DNA of 25,191 nucleotides from a virus (IMGVR_UViG_3300032240_000972:1-25191); one strand, 5' to 3'. Shown: positions 7,140 to 14,430, counted from the first letter of the stretch. Notes: generated by a model from the letters alone, not told the origin. Made by a program: numbers and translations.

Positions 7140-8810
7140 TTAAACGCCTGGTGTAAAGAAAGACAAATTGTAAGTTAATTGTGCAGTAGATGTACTGGCA
7201 ATTGAAGTATACTCAATGTCTCCTGATGTGGTATTGATTTGGAATACCACGCCAGTACTGTCTGTTTCTGTATAATCGTCGGTCCATACATATTTAGACC
7301 CCACTCTGGTCACAATTATTTTTCCTACCCGTTGTTGATTCAAATGAGTAACAACATAGTTGAATTCCAAATTGGTGTAGCTGGTCGGTATGAATGTGAT
7401 TCCAGTGGTAATAAAAGTAAACGTACTTGGTAAAGATAAAGTATGGCCCTGGCCTTCTGTTTTTCTACCATTAACCAAACCAACAGCTTGTCCTAGTACA
7501 AAACTGTCTTTGCCATTTAATTCAACGTTTGGAAAAAGTGCGTAATCAATTTCGTCTCGGTCAAAGCTGTCGCCTATACTGCTACAATCCTTGTAGGAAA
7601 AACTGATTGCTGGTCCCTGTGCAACACCAGCTGGATTAATCAATGGTGTATCTGCGGCCCAGTCAGCCAAATTGCTTCCTGTGCAAATATTAAAGGAACT
7701 CATGACATGCTTGGAACTACCATAAGATTTGATAGCTTCTGCACCCGAGTATCTAAAGTAGTTGTTGTAAATGGCTACGCCACGCGGCCATTGGCCGTAA
7801 CCTTCGCCATCTCCGATAACAACACCCTGGTAAAGGTGATCAAAGTAACAGTTGTTGATTGCTATACCAGTACACTCGCCGTATAGTTCAATACCATAGT
7901 TGTGATCCAAGAAGTCACATTGTAAAAAAACCACGTTTCTAACCGCGGTATGATTTGAGCCGTTTGGAATCCAAACAGCGGCAACACCAACGCCACGGTC
8001 AGTATTGTAATAGTTGGTAACAGTCTGTCCCGAAGTGGTGGTGTCTGCTGTGGTTAAGTCCGTTAAACCCCTGAACATAACACGGTTAAAGGTAGCAGTC
8101 CAACAGCCGTCAATTGTCACACATGGTTGACTGTATGATGGTGACTGTTGCAGGAAAGACATATCCGACAAGTGATACTCTGCATTGTCTGGTGCAACAC
8201 CGTTTATTCTTCCGCCAAAGTCGTTACCACTTTGCCCAAAGCCGTCAACAAGCTGTGCCAACGGGCCTTCAAAAGAACCTTGAATAATTGTAGTACGCTT
8301 ACCTTCGCCCTTTAATAGCGAGTATGGCGGAATATTTAATGTAGCAGTAATTTTGTAGTTACCGGCCGGAAAGTTAATTGTTCTATGGTGATACAAGAAC
8401 AGCGTAGATTGGCCGGTACCGTATGTCCTATCCAGCGCACGTTGGATAGCCAGCGTATCGTCTGCAACACCATCACCAATGGCACCAAAGTCCTTGACCG
8501 ACACAACGTCGTCTAGCTTGTCTTGCAGTGTTCGATAGATGGGGTGTTGTGCGTCCGGACCAGTTTGAACTTGAAACCCTGATGTCAAACCCTTAAATGT
8601 ATAAGTTGGATTATAATACGTGGCAACGTCACTGTGTTCTGTTAGTACTTCTGTTACACCAATACTAGGTGCGCCTTCGTCTAATGTACCGTTACCAATG
8701 TACAGTTTGCGTGAGTCAAATGCCCAACCAAATTCAGCAGAAGCTAACTGCGGCAGATTCTCCTGCAAGCCCCTGCGATGCTGTATTCTTGAAATTTGTA
8801 TAATTGCCAT
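7140..8810 (-). CDS. Tail spike or fibre with pectate-lyase-fold domain
   Basis: This 556-residue receptor-binding protein probably acts outside the virion by binding or cutting host surface polysaccharide. Residues 1-60 (MAIIQISRIQHRRGLQENLP and LASAEFGWAFDSRKLYIGNG) match the short N-terminal repeat found on many marine phage fibres, which attaches the protein to the tail. From about residue 102 the motif SVKDFGAIGDGVADDTLAIQ opens a right-handed beta-helix of the pectate-lyase superfamily, with recurring Asn/Gly turns through about residue 400. The C-terminal 130 residues are strand-rich and probably form a trimerisation or binding domain. Whether it still has lyase activity cannot be read from the sequence. 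The start ATG 8810 has only a weak ribosome site. Confidence 0.9.
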   Translation of the reverse strand: MAIIQISRIQHRRGLQENLPQLASAEFGWAFDSRKLYIGNGTLDEGAPSIGVTEVLTEHSDVATYYNPTYTFKGLTSGFQVQTGPDAQHPIYRTLQDKLDDVVSVKDFGAIGDGVADDTLAIQRALDRTYGTGQSTLFLYHHRTINFPAGNYKITATLNIPPYSLLKGEGKRTTIIQGSFEGPLAQLVDGFGQSGNDFGGRINGVAPDNAEYHLSDMSFLQQSPSYSQPCVTIDGCWTATFNRVMFRGLTDLTTADTTTSGQTVTNYYNTDRGVGVAAVWIPNGSNHTAVRNVVFLQCDFLDHNYGIELYGECTGIAINNCYFDHLYQGVVIGDGEGYGQWPRGVAIYNNYFRYSGAEAIKSYGSSKHVMSSFNICTGSNLADWAADTPLINPAGVAQGPAISFSYKDCSSIGDSFDRDEIDYALFPNVELNGKDSFVLGQAVGLVNGRKTEGQGHTLSLPSTFTFITTGITFIPTSYTNLEFNYVVTHLNQQRVGKIIVTRVGSKYVWTDDYTETDSTGVVFQINTTSGDIEYTSIASTSTAQLTYNLSFFTPGV

Positions 8811-8839
8811 ATTCTGTCAAACCCTGATGTATCTAGTAT

Positions 8840-9550
8840 TTAGTTTGATAGATAATAGAGCTCTACTCGTTTGAGCCATTCGTTGTGCCAATGTGCAAAT
8901 TCTTCTTCATACACTTCAAATTCCAGGTATTCTGGCGTTGAATATGTATTATCGGGCAGTAGTTTTGGCTGTACACACATCAAAATTACTCCATGTTTGA
9001 TGTCTGTGCCATGTGTTTCGTTGTGTGCGGCCGCATAAGCCGCCAACTGTAAAAAGTAGTCGCCAATGTATTCACGCTTTTTAGGCTTGTTGGTCTGTTT
9101 AAAGTCCATGATGGCAGGTTTGCCCTTCCAGACTCCAACACAGTCTGTGGTTCCGGCATATAACCCACTATAATAAACAGGAACTTCAACACCCCAGAAT
9201 TCATCTACACTGGGCAGGCCTTCAAGTATGACCTGGGCGGCCATGAACCAGCTTGGCTGAGCAAACGGATTGCCGGGCAACGGTTTTAACTCATCACTTA
9301 GAATATATTGTTCTAGATAAGAATGCATACGTGTTCCACGATTGGCCGCCTCTGTGGTAATTTGCTGTGCTCGCTGTTCGCCTACTGCTTTTTTCCAATT
9401 GGCCAGTGCTTGTCTAGACTCTTCACTTTTGGTCTTATCTAAAATTGTAGTTACACTGGGTACTGCAACGCCATTGGGCAAACAGTAGTGACGTTTGCCT
9501 TCTATGGTAGTTCTACTCAATGGCACATAATTATATTTTTGATCGATCAT
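8840..9550 (-). CDS. RecB/Cas4-like PD-(D/E)XK exonuclease
   Basis: This 236-residue nuclease belongs to the PD-(D/E)XK superfamily. The conserved residues appear in RecB order: His76 (RGTRMHSYLE), Glu122 (VEVPVYY), Asp136 (AGTTDCVG), Asp149-Phe-Lys151 (AIMDFKQTNKPKK) and Gln168 followed by a Tyr (YFLQLAAYAAA). It would degrade or trim DNA during replication and recombination, or attack host DNA. I chose ATG 9550 (MIDQKYNYVPLSR) because it lies just after the iscA stop. An in-frame ATG at 9580 would overlap iscA by 25 nt and adds ten residues of no obvious use. The four cysteines that hold an Fe-S cluster in Cas4 and AddB are absent. Confidence 0.88.
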   Translation of the reverse strand: MIDQKYNYVPLSRTTIEGKRHYCLPNGVAVPSVTTILDKTKSEESRQALANWKKAVGEQRAQQITTEAANRGTRMHSYLEQYILSDELKPLPGNPFAQPSWFMAAQVILEGLPSVDEFWGVEVPVYYSGLYAGTTDCVGVWKGKPAIMDFKQTNKPKKREYIGDYFLQLAAYAAAHNETHGTDIKHGVILMCVQPKLLPDNTYSTPEYLEFEVYEEEFAHWHNEWLKRVELYYLSN

Positions 9551-9555
9551 TAATT

Positions 9556-9882
9556 TTATACTCGAAAACTTTCTCCGCATCCACAGCGGTCTCTTTCATT
9601 GGGATTGATAAATTCAAAGCCTTCATTGAGGCCATTGCGTACCCAGTCAACAGTGAGGCCATTTAAATAAACTTCCGACTTGGCGTCAACTAGTACCACA
9701 AAATCTTGATGTGCAAAATTAGTTACACCCACTTCGCCTGTGTACTGGTCTACATATTCCAAGGTGTAGGCTAGGCCGCTACAGCCTGTTGTGCGTACTC
9801 CCAATCTTATACCAACACCGTGGCCTCGCTGTTTAAGCAACTGTTTAATTTTAGTAGAGGCATTGTTGGTTATGTTTATCAT
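9556..9882 (-). CDS. iscA: IscA-type iron-sulfur carrier protein
   Basis: This 108-residue A-type carrier protein passes Fe-S clusters from a scaffold to target enzymes. The three conserved cysteines are Cys34 (RTTGCSGLAY), Cys100 and Cys102 (RCGCGESF), equivalent to Cys35, Cys99 and Cys101 of E. coli IscA. The segments IRLGVRTTGCSG, GLNEGFEF and NPNERDRCGCGES are almost the same as in E. coli, so the gene probably came from a proteobacterium. Its start overlaps the iscU stop by 4 nt (ATGA), which suggests coupled translation. No cysteine desulfurase (iscS) or ferredoxin gene is present here, so the phage would rely on the host for sulfur and electrons. Confidence 0.95.
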   Translation of the reverse strand: MINITNNASTKIKQLLKQRGHGVGIRLGVRTTGCSGLAYTLEYVDQYTGEVGVTNFAHQDFVVLVDAKSEVYLNGLTVDWVRNGLNEGFEFINPNERDRCGCGESFRV

Positions 9883-10259
9883 ACTTCATGTTTTTTTCGA
9901 TAGTCTTCTACCGCGGCTTTGATAGCATCTTCAGCCAATATCGAGCAGTGGATCTTGACAGGCGGCAGGGCAAGCTCTTCCGCAATCTCTGAGTTCTTAA
10001 TCTCGCTTGCTTCGTCAAGCGTTTTGCCTTTAACCCATTCCGTGACGAGTGAACTGCTAGCAATCGCCGATCCGCAACCGTAAGTCTTAAATTTAGCATC
10101 TGTGATGATTCCATCCTCAACCTTGATTTGCAATTTCATCACGTCACCGCAGGCAGGAGCTCCAACCATGCCTGTGCCAATGTCTGCGTCATCCTTTGAA
10201 AAACTTCCCACATTGCGTGGATTTTCGTAATGATCAATTACTTTATTGCTGTATGCCAT
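9879..10259 (-). CDS. iscU: IscU iron-sulfur cluster scaffold protein
   Basis: This 126-residue scaffold is where [2Fe-2S] clusters are built from iron and IscS-delivered sulfur. The ligands are intact: Cys37 and Asp39 (GAPACGDV), Cys62 (TYGCGSAIASSS), and His104 and Cys105 (KIHCSILAED). The LPPVK motif recognised by the chaperone HscA is kept at 98-102. The protein is close to E. coli IscU over its whole length (MAYS-KVIDHYENPRNVGSF at the start), with one residue missing near position 49. I chose ATG 10259 because it matches that family start. A frame seven codons longer, to 10280, is possible but unusual. The start lies 17 nt inside the upstream hydroxylase-like gene. Confidence 0.96.
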   Translation of the reverse strand: MAYSNKVIDHYENPRNVGSFSKDDADIGTGMVGAPACGDVMKLQIKVEDGIITDAKFKTYGCGSAIASSSLVTEWVKGKTLDEASEIKNSEIAEELALPPVKIHCSILAEDAIKAAVEDYRKKHEV

Positions 10260-10995
10260 ATTGTCTATTAAACCCTTCAATTAAATGTTTTTTGATAGCA
10301 GGGCTGTTAAAGTTTGCATTAACATCCAATACCATTCTTAACTGGTTTGACCCATTGTATACCCAGTGTGGCAATGTATAGTTGTTTAGTAGATAAACAT
10401 CCCCCTCAACCACAGGCATATCGCCCACACCGTACATGCCTAGTACATTTCCTGGTGCCCACTGTATAGCTATATATAGCTTTGATAGCGCAGTATTATC
10501 TGCAGAGTAATCTCTATGCGGAAATACATAGCCGCCAGCTGGTAAAAAATATGTGTTGACTAGATTAAGATCTTGATCATCAAACAAATTGCTAACCCAT
10601 TGCCTGATAGGGTCTTTGGCATCAACTGTCCAGCTGTAGTCAAACTGTTGCCTAAACACTCTGCATCTACACCCTTCGTCGTACTGCCCTTCGCGCCACT
10701 TAGGATCTTGATTTATTTGTTCTGTAAATGACAATAGGTCAGTGGGCCCAAACAGTAAATTGCCATTCCATCCACGAACTTGATAACCCAGTGTGTTCTC
10801 TGTATCGTAGTTCCATTTGTGGCGCCAATTAATTGATTCTTGGTGCTTGGTATTGATATAGTCTTGCGACAATGTAGGAAACTTTAAGTCAAGTTTGATC
10901 CACGGTAGTTTCAGGTACTTGGTCAGTACATCTACATCCGGTGCATTGTGCTCAATGCTGTCTTTTAATAATGCAGGAAGTTCAACGTTCATCAT
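10243..10995 (-). CDS. 2-oxoglutarate/Fe(II) dioxygenase, aspartyl/asparaginyl hydroxylase-like
   Basis: This 250-residue protein has the double-stranded beta-helix signature of 2OG-Fe(II) oxygenases in its C-terminal half. His160 and Asp162 (FPHRDYS) with distal His210 (LPHWVYNGS) would form the iron-binding triad, and Arg220 (QLRMVLDV) would bind 2-oxoglutarate. The run EGDVYLLNNYTLPHWVYN resembles the aspartyl/asparaginyl beta-hydroxylase family rather than TET/JBP base oxidases. A peptide or protein side chain is therefore the more likely substrate, but this is inference. The N-terminal half (about 1-140) is Trp-rich and unassigned. The gene overlaps its upstream neighbour by 14 nt and iscU by 17 nt, so it belongs to the same operon. 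Two ATG codons in tandem at 10990-10995 leave the exact start open. Confidence 0.75.
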   Translation of the reverse strand: MMNVELPALLKDSIEHNAPDVDVLTKYLKLPWIKLDLKFPTLSQDYINTKHQESINWRHKWNYDTENTLGYQVRGWNGNLLFGPTDLLSFTEQINQDPKWREGQYDEGCRCRVFRQQFDYSWTVDAKDPIRQWVSNLFDDQDLNLVNTYFLPAGGYVFPHRDYSADNTALSKLYIAIQWAPGNVLGMYGVGDMPVVEGDVYLLNNYTLPHWVYNGSNQLRMVLDVNANFNSPAIKKHLIEGFNRQYGIQQ

Positions 10996-11401
10996 GTAAC
11001 CAATTGTTTAACACCATTTTAAAAACGGGTGTTGTGACATCTAGTACCCATGTACCACTGTGTCGCATTTCTGTGCCCGGACAATAAAACTCAGGCGGCT
11101 TGATTTCTTGCTTGCTATACCAATCCTGGTTATAGCTGGGATAAAAACGACCACGGTAGATAAAGTGCTGTAGATTAATGTCAGCAATGGCTACATCTGT
11201 TATAGCAACTGTATTATCGTCACTGTCGTCTTTGTTAATAAACTCAACTGCTAGTGTGTCCGCTGGGCCAAATGGCAACTCTAGTTCTACATACTTTGGA
11301 TGATCTAGAGTAAACAAACGACGAAATTCTCCTTGCCCTATCGATACAACAGGAGGAGTATTTTGAAATGTTGGAATAAAGTGAATCTTGACCGAGAGCA
11401 T
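10982..11401 (-). CDS. Hypothetical beta-rich protein upstream of the hydroxylase-like gene
   Basis: This 139-residue protein alternates short strands and turns (VELELPFGPADTLAVEFINK, then VAITDVAIADINLQHFIYRG), which suggests a beta-sandwich. The pattern of a hydrophobic strand, an acidic DDSDDN loop and another strand loosely resembles calcium-dependent carbohydrate-binding modules, but I would not assign that. The C-terminus is Trp/Tyr-rich and has two cysteines at most. The gene overlaps the hydroxylase-like gene by 14 nt, so the products may work together, for instance as substrate and enzyme. Its own ribosome site (AATAGGCT) lies inside a small inverted repeat. Confidence 0.7.
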   Translation of the reverse strand: MLSVKIHFIPTFQNTPPVVSIGQGEFRRLFTLDHPKYVELELPFGPADTLAVEFINKDDSDDNTVAITDVAIADINLQHFIYRGRFYPSYNQDWYSKQEIKPPEFYCPGTEMRHSGTWVLDVTTPVFKMVLNNWLHDER

Positions 11402-11402
11402 T

Positions 11403-11420
11403 AGCCTATTGTACTAGGCT
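11403..11420 (-). promoter_or_regulatory. Small hairpin covering a ribosome-binding site
   Basis: The 18-nt gap between two genes is almost entirely an inverted repeat, AGCCTA-TTGTAC-TAGGCT. The arm nearest the start codon at 11401 contains the only Shine-Dalgarno-like AGG. If it folds in the RNA, the 6-bp stem could reduce translation of the downstream gene. The stem is short, so this is tentative. Confidence 0.3.
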
Positions 11421-11767
11421 TAAGAACGATTGTCTAGTGCTTTTTTGGCCATACTGTTAACTACTTTGGTTGGATCTTTGGACTGAGCTGTGTTATCAGT
11501 GGTTTGCTCAGGATCTTCACCTTTTATTACAATATGTGAGTTATCAATTGATGTGATAACGTTTTTGAGTTTTTGACTTGAGTTGTTTAAAGTTTGTAAA
11601 CCTTGGTAGTCAATGTTTGCACCTGCGTGATTGACCAATGTTAAAAAATCCGGTGTGGGAATATCTTTAACATTTTTTTGATCCAGAAAAGAAAGAACAG
11701 TGAGTATCTTTTGCTCACTGTCCGATTCTACGTCTTCGTCTTCGCAAATGACTTCGCTTATACGCAT
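11420..11767 (-). CDS. Hypothetical protein with capsid-targeting-like N-terminus
   Basis: This 115-residue acidic protein starts MRISEVICEDEDVESDSEQK. The first nine residues follow the M-[KR]-x-x-E-[FV] pattern seen on three other proteins here and end in Ile-Cys-Glu, a fit to the T4 prohead protease rule (Leu/Ile-x-Glu). The rest is soluble, helical and Ser/Asn/Lys-rich towards the end, with no catalytic motif. The start ATG overlaps the stop of the upstream gene by one base (TAATG). A minor internal head protein or scaffold component is plausible, but I know of no characterised relative. Confidence 0.65.
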   Translation of the reverse strand: MRISEVICEDEDVESDSEQKILTVLSFLDQKNVKDIPTPDFLTLVNHAGANIDYQGLQTLNNSSQKLKNVITSIDNSHIVIKGEDPEQTTDNTAQSKDPTKVVNSMAKKALDNRS

Positions 11768-12450
11768 TAGCGTTTTTCTCTGCCTAACTCTTCGCTACCG
11801 CCAGCGGCCGCATCAGTTGCACCAAATCCATCGCTGTCAGCATCCATGTCCAAATCTAGGTCGCTTAAATCGCTACCTGTATCTGCGTCTGGGGCACCTG
11901 GCATAGCCATTGGTTGTGCCACTTGCTCACCAGCTAGGCTACGGGCCGCGCCATCGGCAGTTTCGCGGGCTGAACTTAATTGTTCTACCATGCTGGCCAG
12001 GATTGTACCCAATGAATTCTTAAATGCGTCAGCTTGTTGCTGTCCAATTTGGTCACGAATAGTGTCTAGCAATGCTGGCATTTGCTCGCTCTGCATCTTG
12101 CTAACTTTTTCTAACATGTCTTGAATACTGTCAACCATGTCCTTGGCGGCCAAGATAGCTTGACTCTTGCCCATTTCGCTTTCGTTGATCAATCGAGTTT
12201 CGTTTTCAACCATCCAACGATTTAGGCCTTCACGTACCAGTAACATTTCCATGTATTTGGCGTTCTTTTCAGCCACGTGCTGACCGTGTGTGCGTTTGAT
12301 TTGATCTAAACTTTCGCCTAGTGCTTTAGATAAAGTATAGGCTTTCTTAAAAGACAAATTGTCATAGTTAACTGCAAAGCCAAAACGGCTTTCCATGACT
12401 TTGTTCATTTGTTTTGCACTTGGTGCAGTTCTAAATTCAGTGAGTTTCAT
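11767..12450 (-). CDS. Putative prohead core/scaffold-associated protein
   Basis: This 227-residue protein starts MKLTEFRTAPSAKQMNKVME. A long helical middle (about 60-170) contains LLVREGLNRWM, AAKDMVDSIQDMLEKVSKMQ and LLDTIRDQIGQQQADAFK, likely a coiled coil. It is followed by an Ala/Met/Pro linker and a very acidic tail (about 188-210, rich in Asp) and ends GGSEELGREKR. A helical body with an acidic tail is typical of scaffolding or internal core proteins. I recall similar proteins encoded by cyanophages, without a firm function. The ribosome site CGGGAAAA precedes ATG 12450. The start lies 14 nt inside the upstream gene. Confidence 0.7.
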   Translation of the reverse strand: MKLTEFRTAPSAKQMNKVMESRFGFAVNYDNLSFKKAYTLSKALGESLDQIKRTHGQHVAEKNAKYMEMLLVREGLNRWMVENETRLINESEMGKSQAILAAKDMVDSIQDMLEKVSKMQSEQMPALLDTIRDQIGQQQADAFKNSLGTILASMVEQLSSARETADGAARSLAGEQVAQPMAMPGAPDADTGSDLSDLDLDMDADSDGFGATDAAAGGSEELGREKR

Positions 12451-12964
12451 AATTGGTTTTCCCGAGGTTTAAATATTTAGCATAGGACATATTTTTTTGT
12501 AATTCATTTGTTGCATTTTTGAGGTATATTTCGTTATTTGACAAACGATTTAGACACAAAATTTGTTTGAACTGATCATTATTCTTGATGCTGTTTTTGT
12601 AACTAATAACGAATTGTTCTTTGTCAACTTGATATTTGTTAACTAGTCGGTCCGAAGCTTCAATTTGTGTAGCTAGATTGATCTTGTTTTTTGAACTGGC
12701 TAAACAGTAGAATATTGCAGGTAATTTATGATATAAAACTGTTACAAATTCAGAGTTCCTATCATAAATTTCCCAAGAGTGTCCATTCTTTTTAATAGAG
12801 TACTTGCCTACAATAAAATTTTCGCCAAGTTGCAGTAAAACTGGGCTGTTTTCTTGCCCTTGAAGTGATCTGAGTTCTTTCTTGGTCCAGTAGTTGAAAT
12901 AGTCAACTACGTGGTTCATGAATTCTTTTTCAGATTTTTTTAGAATATGCGATTTTGCCTTCAT
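12437..12964 (-). CDS. Hypothetical protein, Lys/Asn-rich
   Basis: This 175-residue protein has no family I can name. It begins MKAKSHILKKSEKEFMNHVV and is rich in Lys, Asn, Tyr and Leu. A predicted strand pair (FIVGKYSIKKNGHSWEIYDR) sits in the middle and helices follow. No membrane segment or known active site is visible. ATG 12964 has a purine-rich site (AAGAAGAAATA) but overlaps the upstream gene by 35 nt. An in-frame ATG at 12919 (MNHVVDYFNYW) would avoid the overlap and is a reasonable alternative. Confidence 0.65.
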   Translation of the reverse strand: MKAKSHILKKSEKEFMNHVVDYFNYWTKKELRSLQGQENSPVLLQLGENFIVGKYSIKKNGHSWEIYDRNSEFVTVLYHKLPAIFYCLASSKNKINLATQIEASDRLVNKYQVDKEQFVISYKNSIKNNDQFKQILCLNRLSNNEIYLKNATNELQKNMSYAKYLNLGKTNYETH

Positions 12965-13136
12965 TATTTCTTCTTACTAAAATGTCTTTGTTAACAAGTT
13001 GGTTAGCAACATGCTGTTCTCTTTCATCTAGCTTGGTTTTTTCAATGCTGTCATGAAAGTCAAATACTGCTAGCAGGTCACGTTCCTCGTTAGTAATAGG
13101 AACTTGTATGCCGGTAATTAATTCTACTATTTTCAT
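12930..13136 (-). CDS. Small conserved hypothetical protein
   Basis: This 68-residue protein starts MKIVELITGIQVPITNEERD and ends in a basic GKIAYSKKI tail. It has a strand-helix-helix appearance with an LDEREQHVANQLVNKDILVRR segment that could form a small winged or helical hairpin domain. No catalytic residues are recognisable. Its start overlaps the stop of the upstream coiled-coil/membrane gene by ATGA, so the two are probably translated together. I believe similar small proteins occur in marine T4-like phages, but I cannot assign a role. Confidence 0.65.
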   Translation of the reverse strand: MKIVELITGIQVPITNEERDLLAVFDFHDSIEKTKLDEREQHVANQLVNKDILVRRNNEGKIAYSKKI

Positions 13137-13384
13137 TTAAGGTGTACAATCAGTGTAGCAATAACGCCAATTAGCGCACCAAAAACTGTGGTACCAATGG
13201 CGATAAGCGTCTTGTTAGATTCATTGGGTGCGGCCGCAATGGCCTGTTTTATTTCAATAACCAACGACTCTACACGGCCCATGCGGGCATCCAGACTGGA
13301 AAGTCTATCGTCTAAATTCTTATATCTTTCAGCACACAGTTCTACGTGCGCCTCGAGGCTCTTTTTTTCTATATCCACCGACAT
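13133..13384 (-). CDS. Tail-anchored coiled-coil membrane protein, XhlA/holin-like
   Basis: This 83-residue protein has a charged helical N-terminal part (about residues 5-50: ERYKNLDDRLSSLDARMGRV with heptad-like Leu/Val spacing). A single hydrophobic C-terminal segment follows at about 59-80 (LIAIGTTVFGALIGVIATLI) and ends in HLK. This layout matches haemolysin XhlA-type proteins, which assist phage holins, and also other small tail-anchored phage proteins. The strong ribosome site TTAAAGGAAT precedes ATG 13384. A lysis or membrane-associated role is likely but not proven, and no endolysin gene is in this window to support it. Confidence 0.65.
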   Translation of the reverse strand: MSVDIEKKSLEAHVELCAERYKNLDDRLSSLDARMGRVESLVIEIKQAIAAAPNESNKTLIAIGTTVFGALIGVIATLIVHLK

Positions 13385-13475
13385 ATCATATTCCTTTAAG
13401 TTAGGTGTTGCTCTTCGCTCTATTTAATTCTGAAGTTTTAAGATATGCCGTAATGTGTGCCTGAAAACCAATGAT

Positions 13476-13910
13476 TCAAATGTTATTTAAGTCTAGTCTG
13501 CCAATTTTAAAGTATATATTTTTTATAGCACCACTGGTGTAAAAAATGGGCAGTATAAAGCCAGTTGTTTCATCAAGCCCAACTGTAAAGGGAATTTGAT
13601 TAAAGTCTTCGTGTAACATGGCCAACTCATCGTCGCCCTGCTTGTAGACTTCTGCATGTTCTACAGCAAAGTTAAACATCCAGATGTTTTGCTTTCCTGA
13701 GTACATTTCTCCAAAACTAAAATAATCAACATCAATATTAGCACACACAGGAGAATCTATCATCAAGGGCTGTGCCCGTAGTCCTATAGTTTGCAATATG
13801 GTTTCCCAATTACGTTGCTGATTACGTTGCTTGTCATTGACCATACGGGTTACGCCAGTTGCTGTTATGTCAGCTAGCGTGTATCCGGTGTAAAAAGACA
13901 AGTTATCCAT
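13476..13910 (-). CDS. Conserved T4-like phage protein of unknown function
   Basis: This 144-residue protein starts MDNLSFYTGYTLADITATGV and contains RNQQRNWETILQTIGLRAQP, followed by a beta-rich C-terminal half that ends IYFKIGRLDLNNI. I recall proteins that begin in the same way (YTGYTL-DITATGV, NQQRNWET) in marine T4-like phages, where they have no known role. The gene stands alone between a strong terminator with a late promoter upstream and a 91-base gap downstream, so it should be a separate late transcript. The ATG at 13910 is only 5 nt from the promoter box, so the message may be leaderless. Confidence 0.75.
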   Translation of the reverse strand: MDNLSFYTGYTLADITATGVTRMVNDKQRNQQRNWETILQTIGLRAQPLMIDSPVCANIDVDYFSFGEMYSGKQNIWMFNFAVEHAEVYKQGDDELAMLHEDFNQIPFTVGLDETTGFILPIFYTSGAIKNIYFKIGRLDLNNI

Positions 13911-13915
13911 GCATA

Positions 13916-13923
13916 TATTTATA
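13916..13923 (-). promoter_or_regulatory. T4-type late promoter TATAAATA
   Basis: The minus strand reads TATAAATA, the exact T4 late promoter box, 5 nt before ATG 13910 and directly after the terminator T-run. Transcription would start at or next to the initiation codon. Confidence 0.65.
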
Positions 13924-13926
13924 GAT

Positions 13927-13954
13927 AAAAAAAAGCACTCTAATAAGAGTGCTT
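13927..13954 (-). terminator. Rho-independent terminator
   Basis: On the minus strand an 8-bp perfect stem AAGCACTC/GAGTGCTT with loop TTATTA is followed by eight T residues. It lies 23 nt after the stop of the 132-residue protein gene and is the clearest terminator in the window. Read on the plus strand, the stem is followed only by a broken T-rich stretch. Confidence 0.93.
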
Positions 13955-13977
13955 CTTTTATTTGGTTAACTAAGCTA

Positions 13978-14376
13978 TTAAGCTAGTTTGAAACCGCCTG
14001 TGCTTGATACAGTAGCAGTTGTTGCCCAAACGTTACCAGCAATACCGATATTGCCTAGTGCGTTGATACGAGCTTGGATTGTAGAATCACCAGAACCGTT
14101 GGCTTCAACTAGAACGCTCATTTGACCGTTTGCATCGTTTTCAACTTGGAACATAACTACTGTAGAGTCAATAGCGATAGAGCGTAGAACTGTCTCTACT
14201 GCACCGCCAGTAACTGTTTCGCTACGTAGGTCTTTAGCACTAGATGTTGGGAATACAATCTTGTATGCGATTGGATTCTTTGTTAAACCTGTTGCTACGA
14301 TTACGCCAGGACCTTTTGCTGAGTCAACGTTTGTAACGCCTTTTGCGTCACCATTTGTACGTGTAAAAATTGCCAT
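13978..14376 (-). CDS. Probable abundant virion protein
   Basis: This 132-residue protein starts MAIFTRTNGDAKGVTNVDSA and is rich in Ala, Thr, Val, Gly and Ser, with strand-like segments (VIVATGLTKNPIAYKIVFP, STVVMFQVENDANGQMSVLV) and a Gly/Thr-rich C-terminus. It has no Cys and no membrane segment or enzymatic motif. It has its own late promoter (GATAAATA at 14423-14430), a strong ribosome site (TTTAAAGGAAAAAC) and a perfect terminator just after its stop. This monocistronic, strongly expressed layout suggests an abundant structural protein, possibly a head decoration protein. The role is inferred from expression signals and composition only. Confidence 0.75.
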   Translation of the reverse strand: MAIFTRTNGDAKGVTNVDSAKGPGVIVATGLTKNPIAYKIVFPTSSAKDLRSETVTGGAVETVLRSIAIDSTVVMFQVENDANGQMSVLVEANGSGDSTIQARINALGNIGIAGNVWATTATVSSTGGFKLA

Positions 14377-14422
14377 TTTGTTTTTCCTTTAAAATAAATG
14401 AGCCCTAAGGACTACATGTAAT

Positions 14423-14430
14423 TATTTATC
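14423..14430 (-). promoter_or_regulatory. Late promoter GATAAATA
   Basis: The minus strand reads GATAAATA, a fit to the NATAAATA late consensus of marine T4-like phages. It lies 46 nt upstream of ATG 14376 and leaves a normal leader with the ribosome site AAAGGAAAA. It sits just past the stop of the ligase-like gene. Confidence 0.7.

Noticed and set aside
8840-9550. Fe-S cluster in the RecB/Cas4-like nuclease
   Set aside because: The protein has only three scattered cysteines and lacks the four-cysteine arrangement of Cas4, AddB or Dna2, so it is not counted among the iron-sulfur proteins.
10243-10995. TET/JBP-type DNA base oxidase
   Set aside because: The C-terminal pattern is closer to aspartyl/asparaginyl hydroxylases, and no glycosyltransferase or other DNA-modification gene is nearby.
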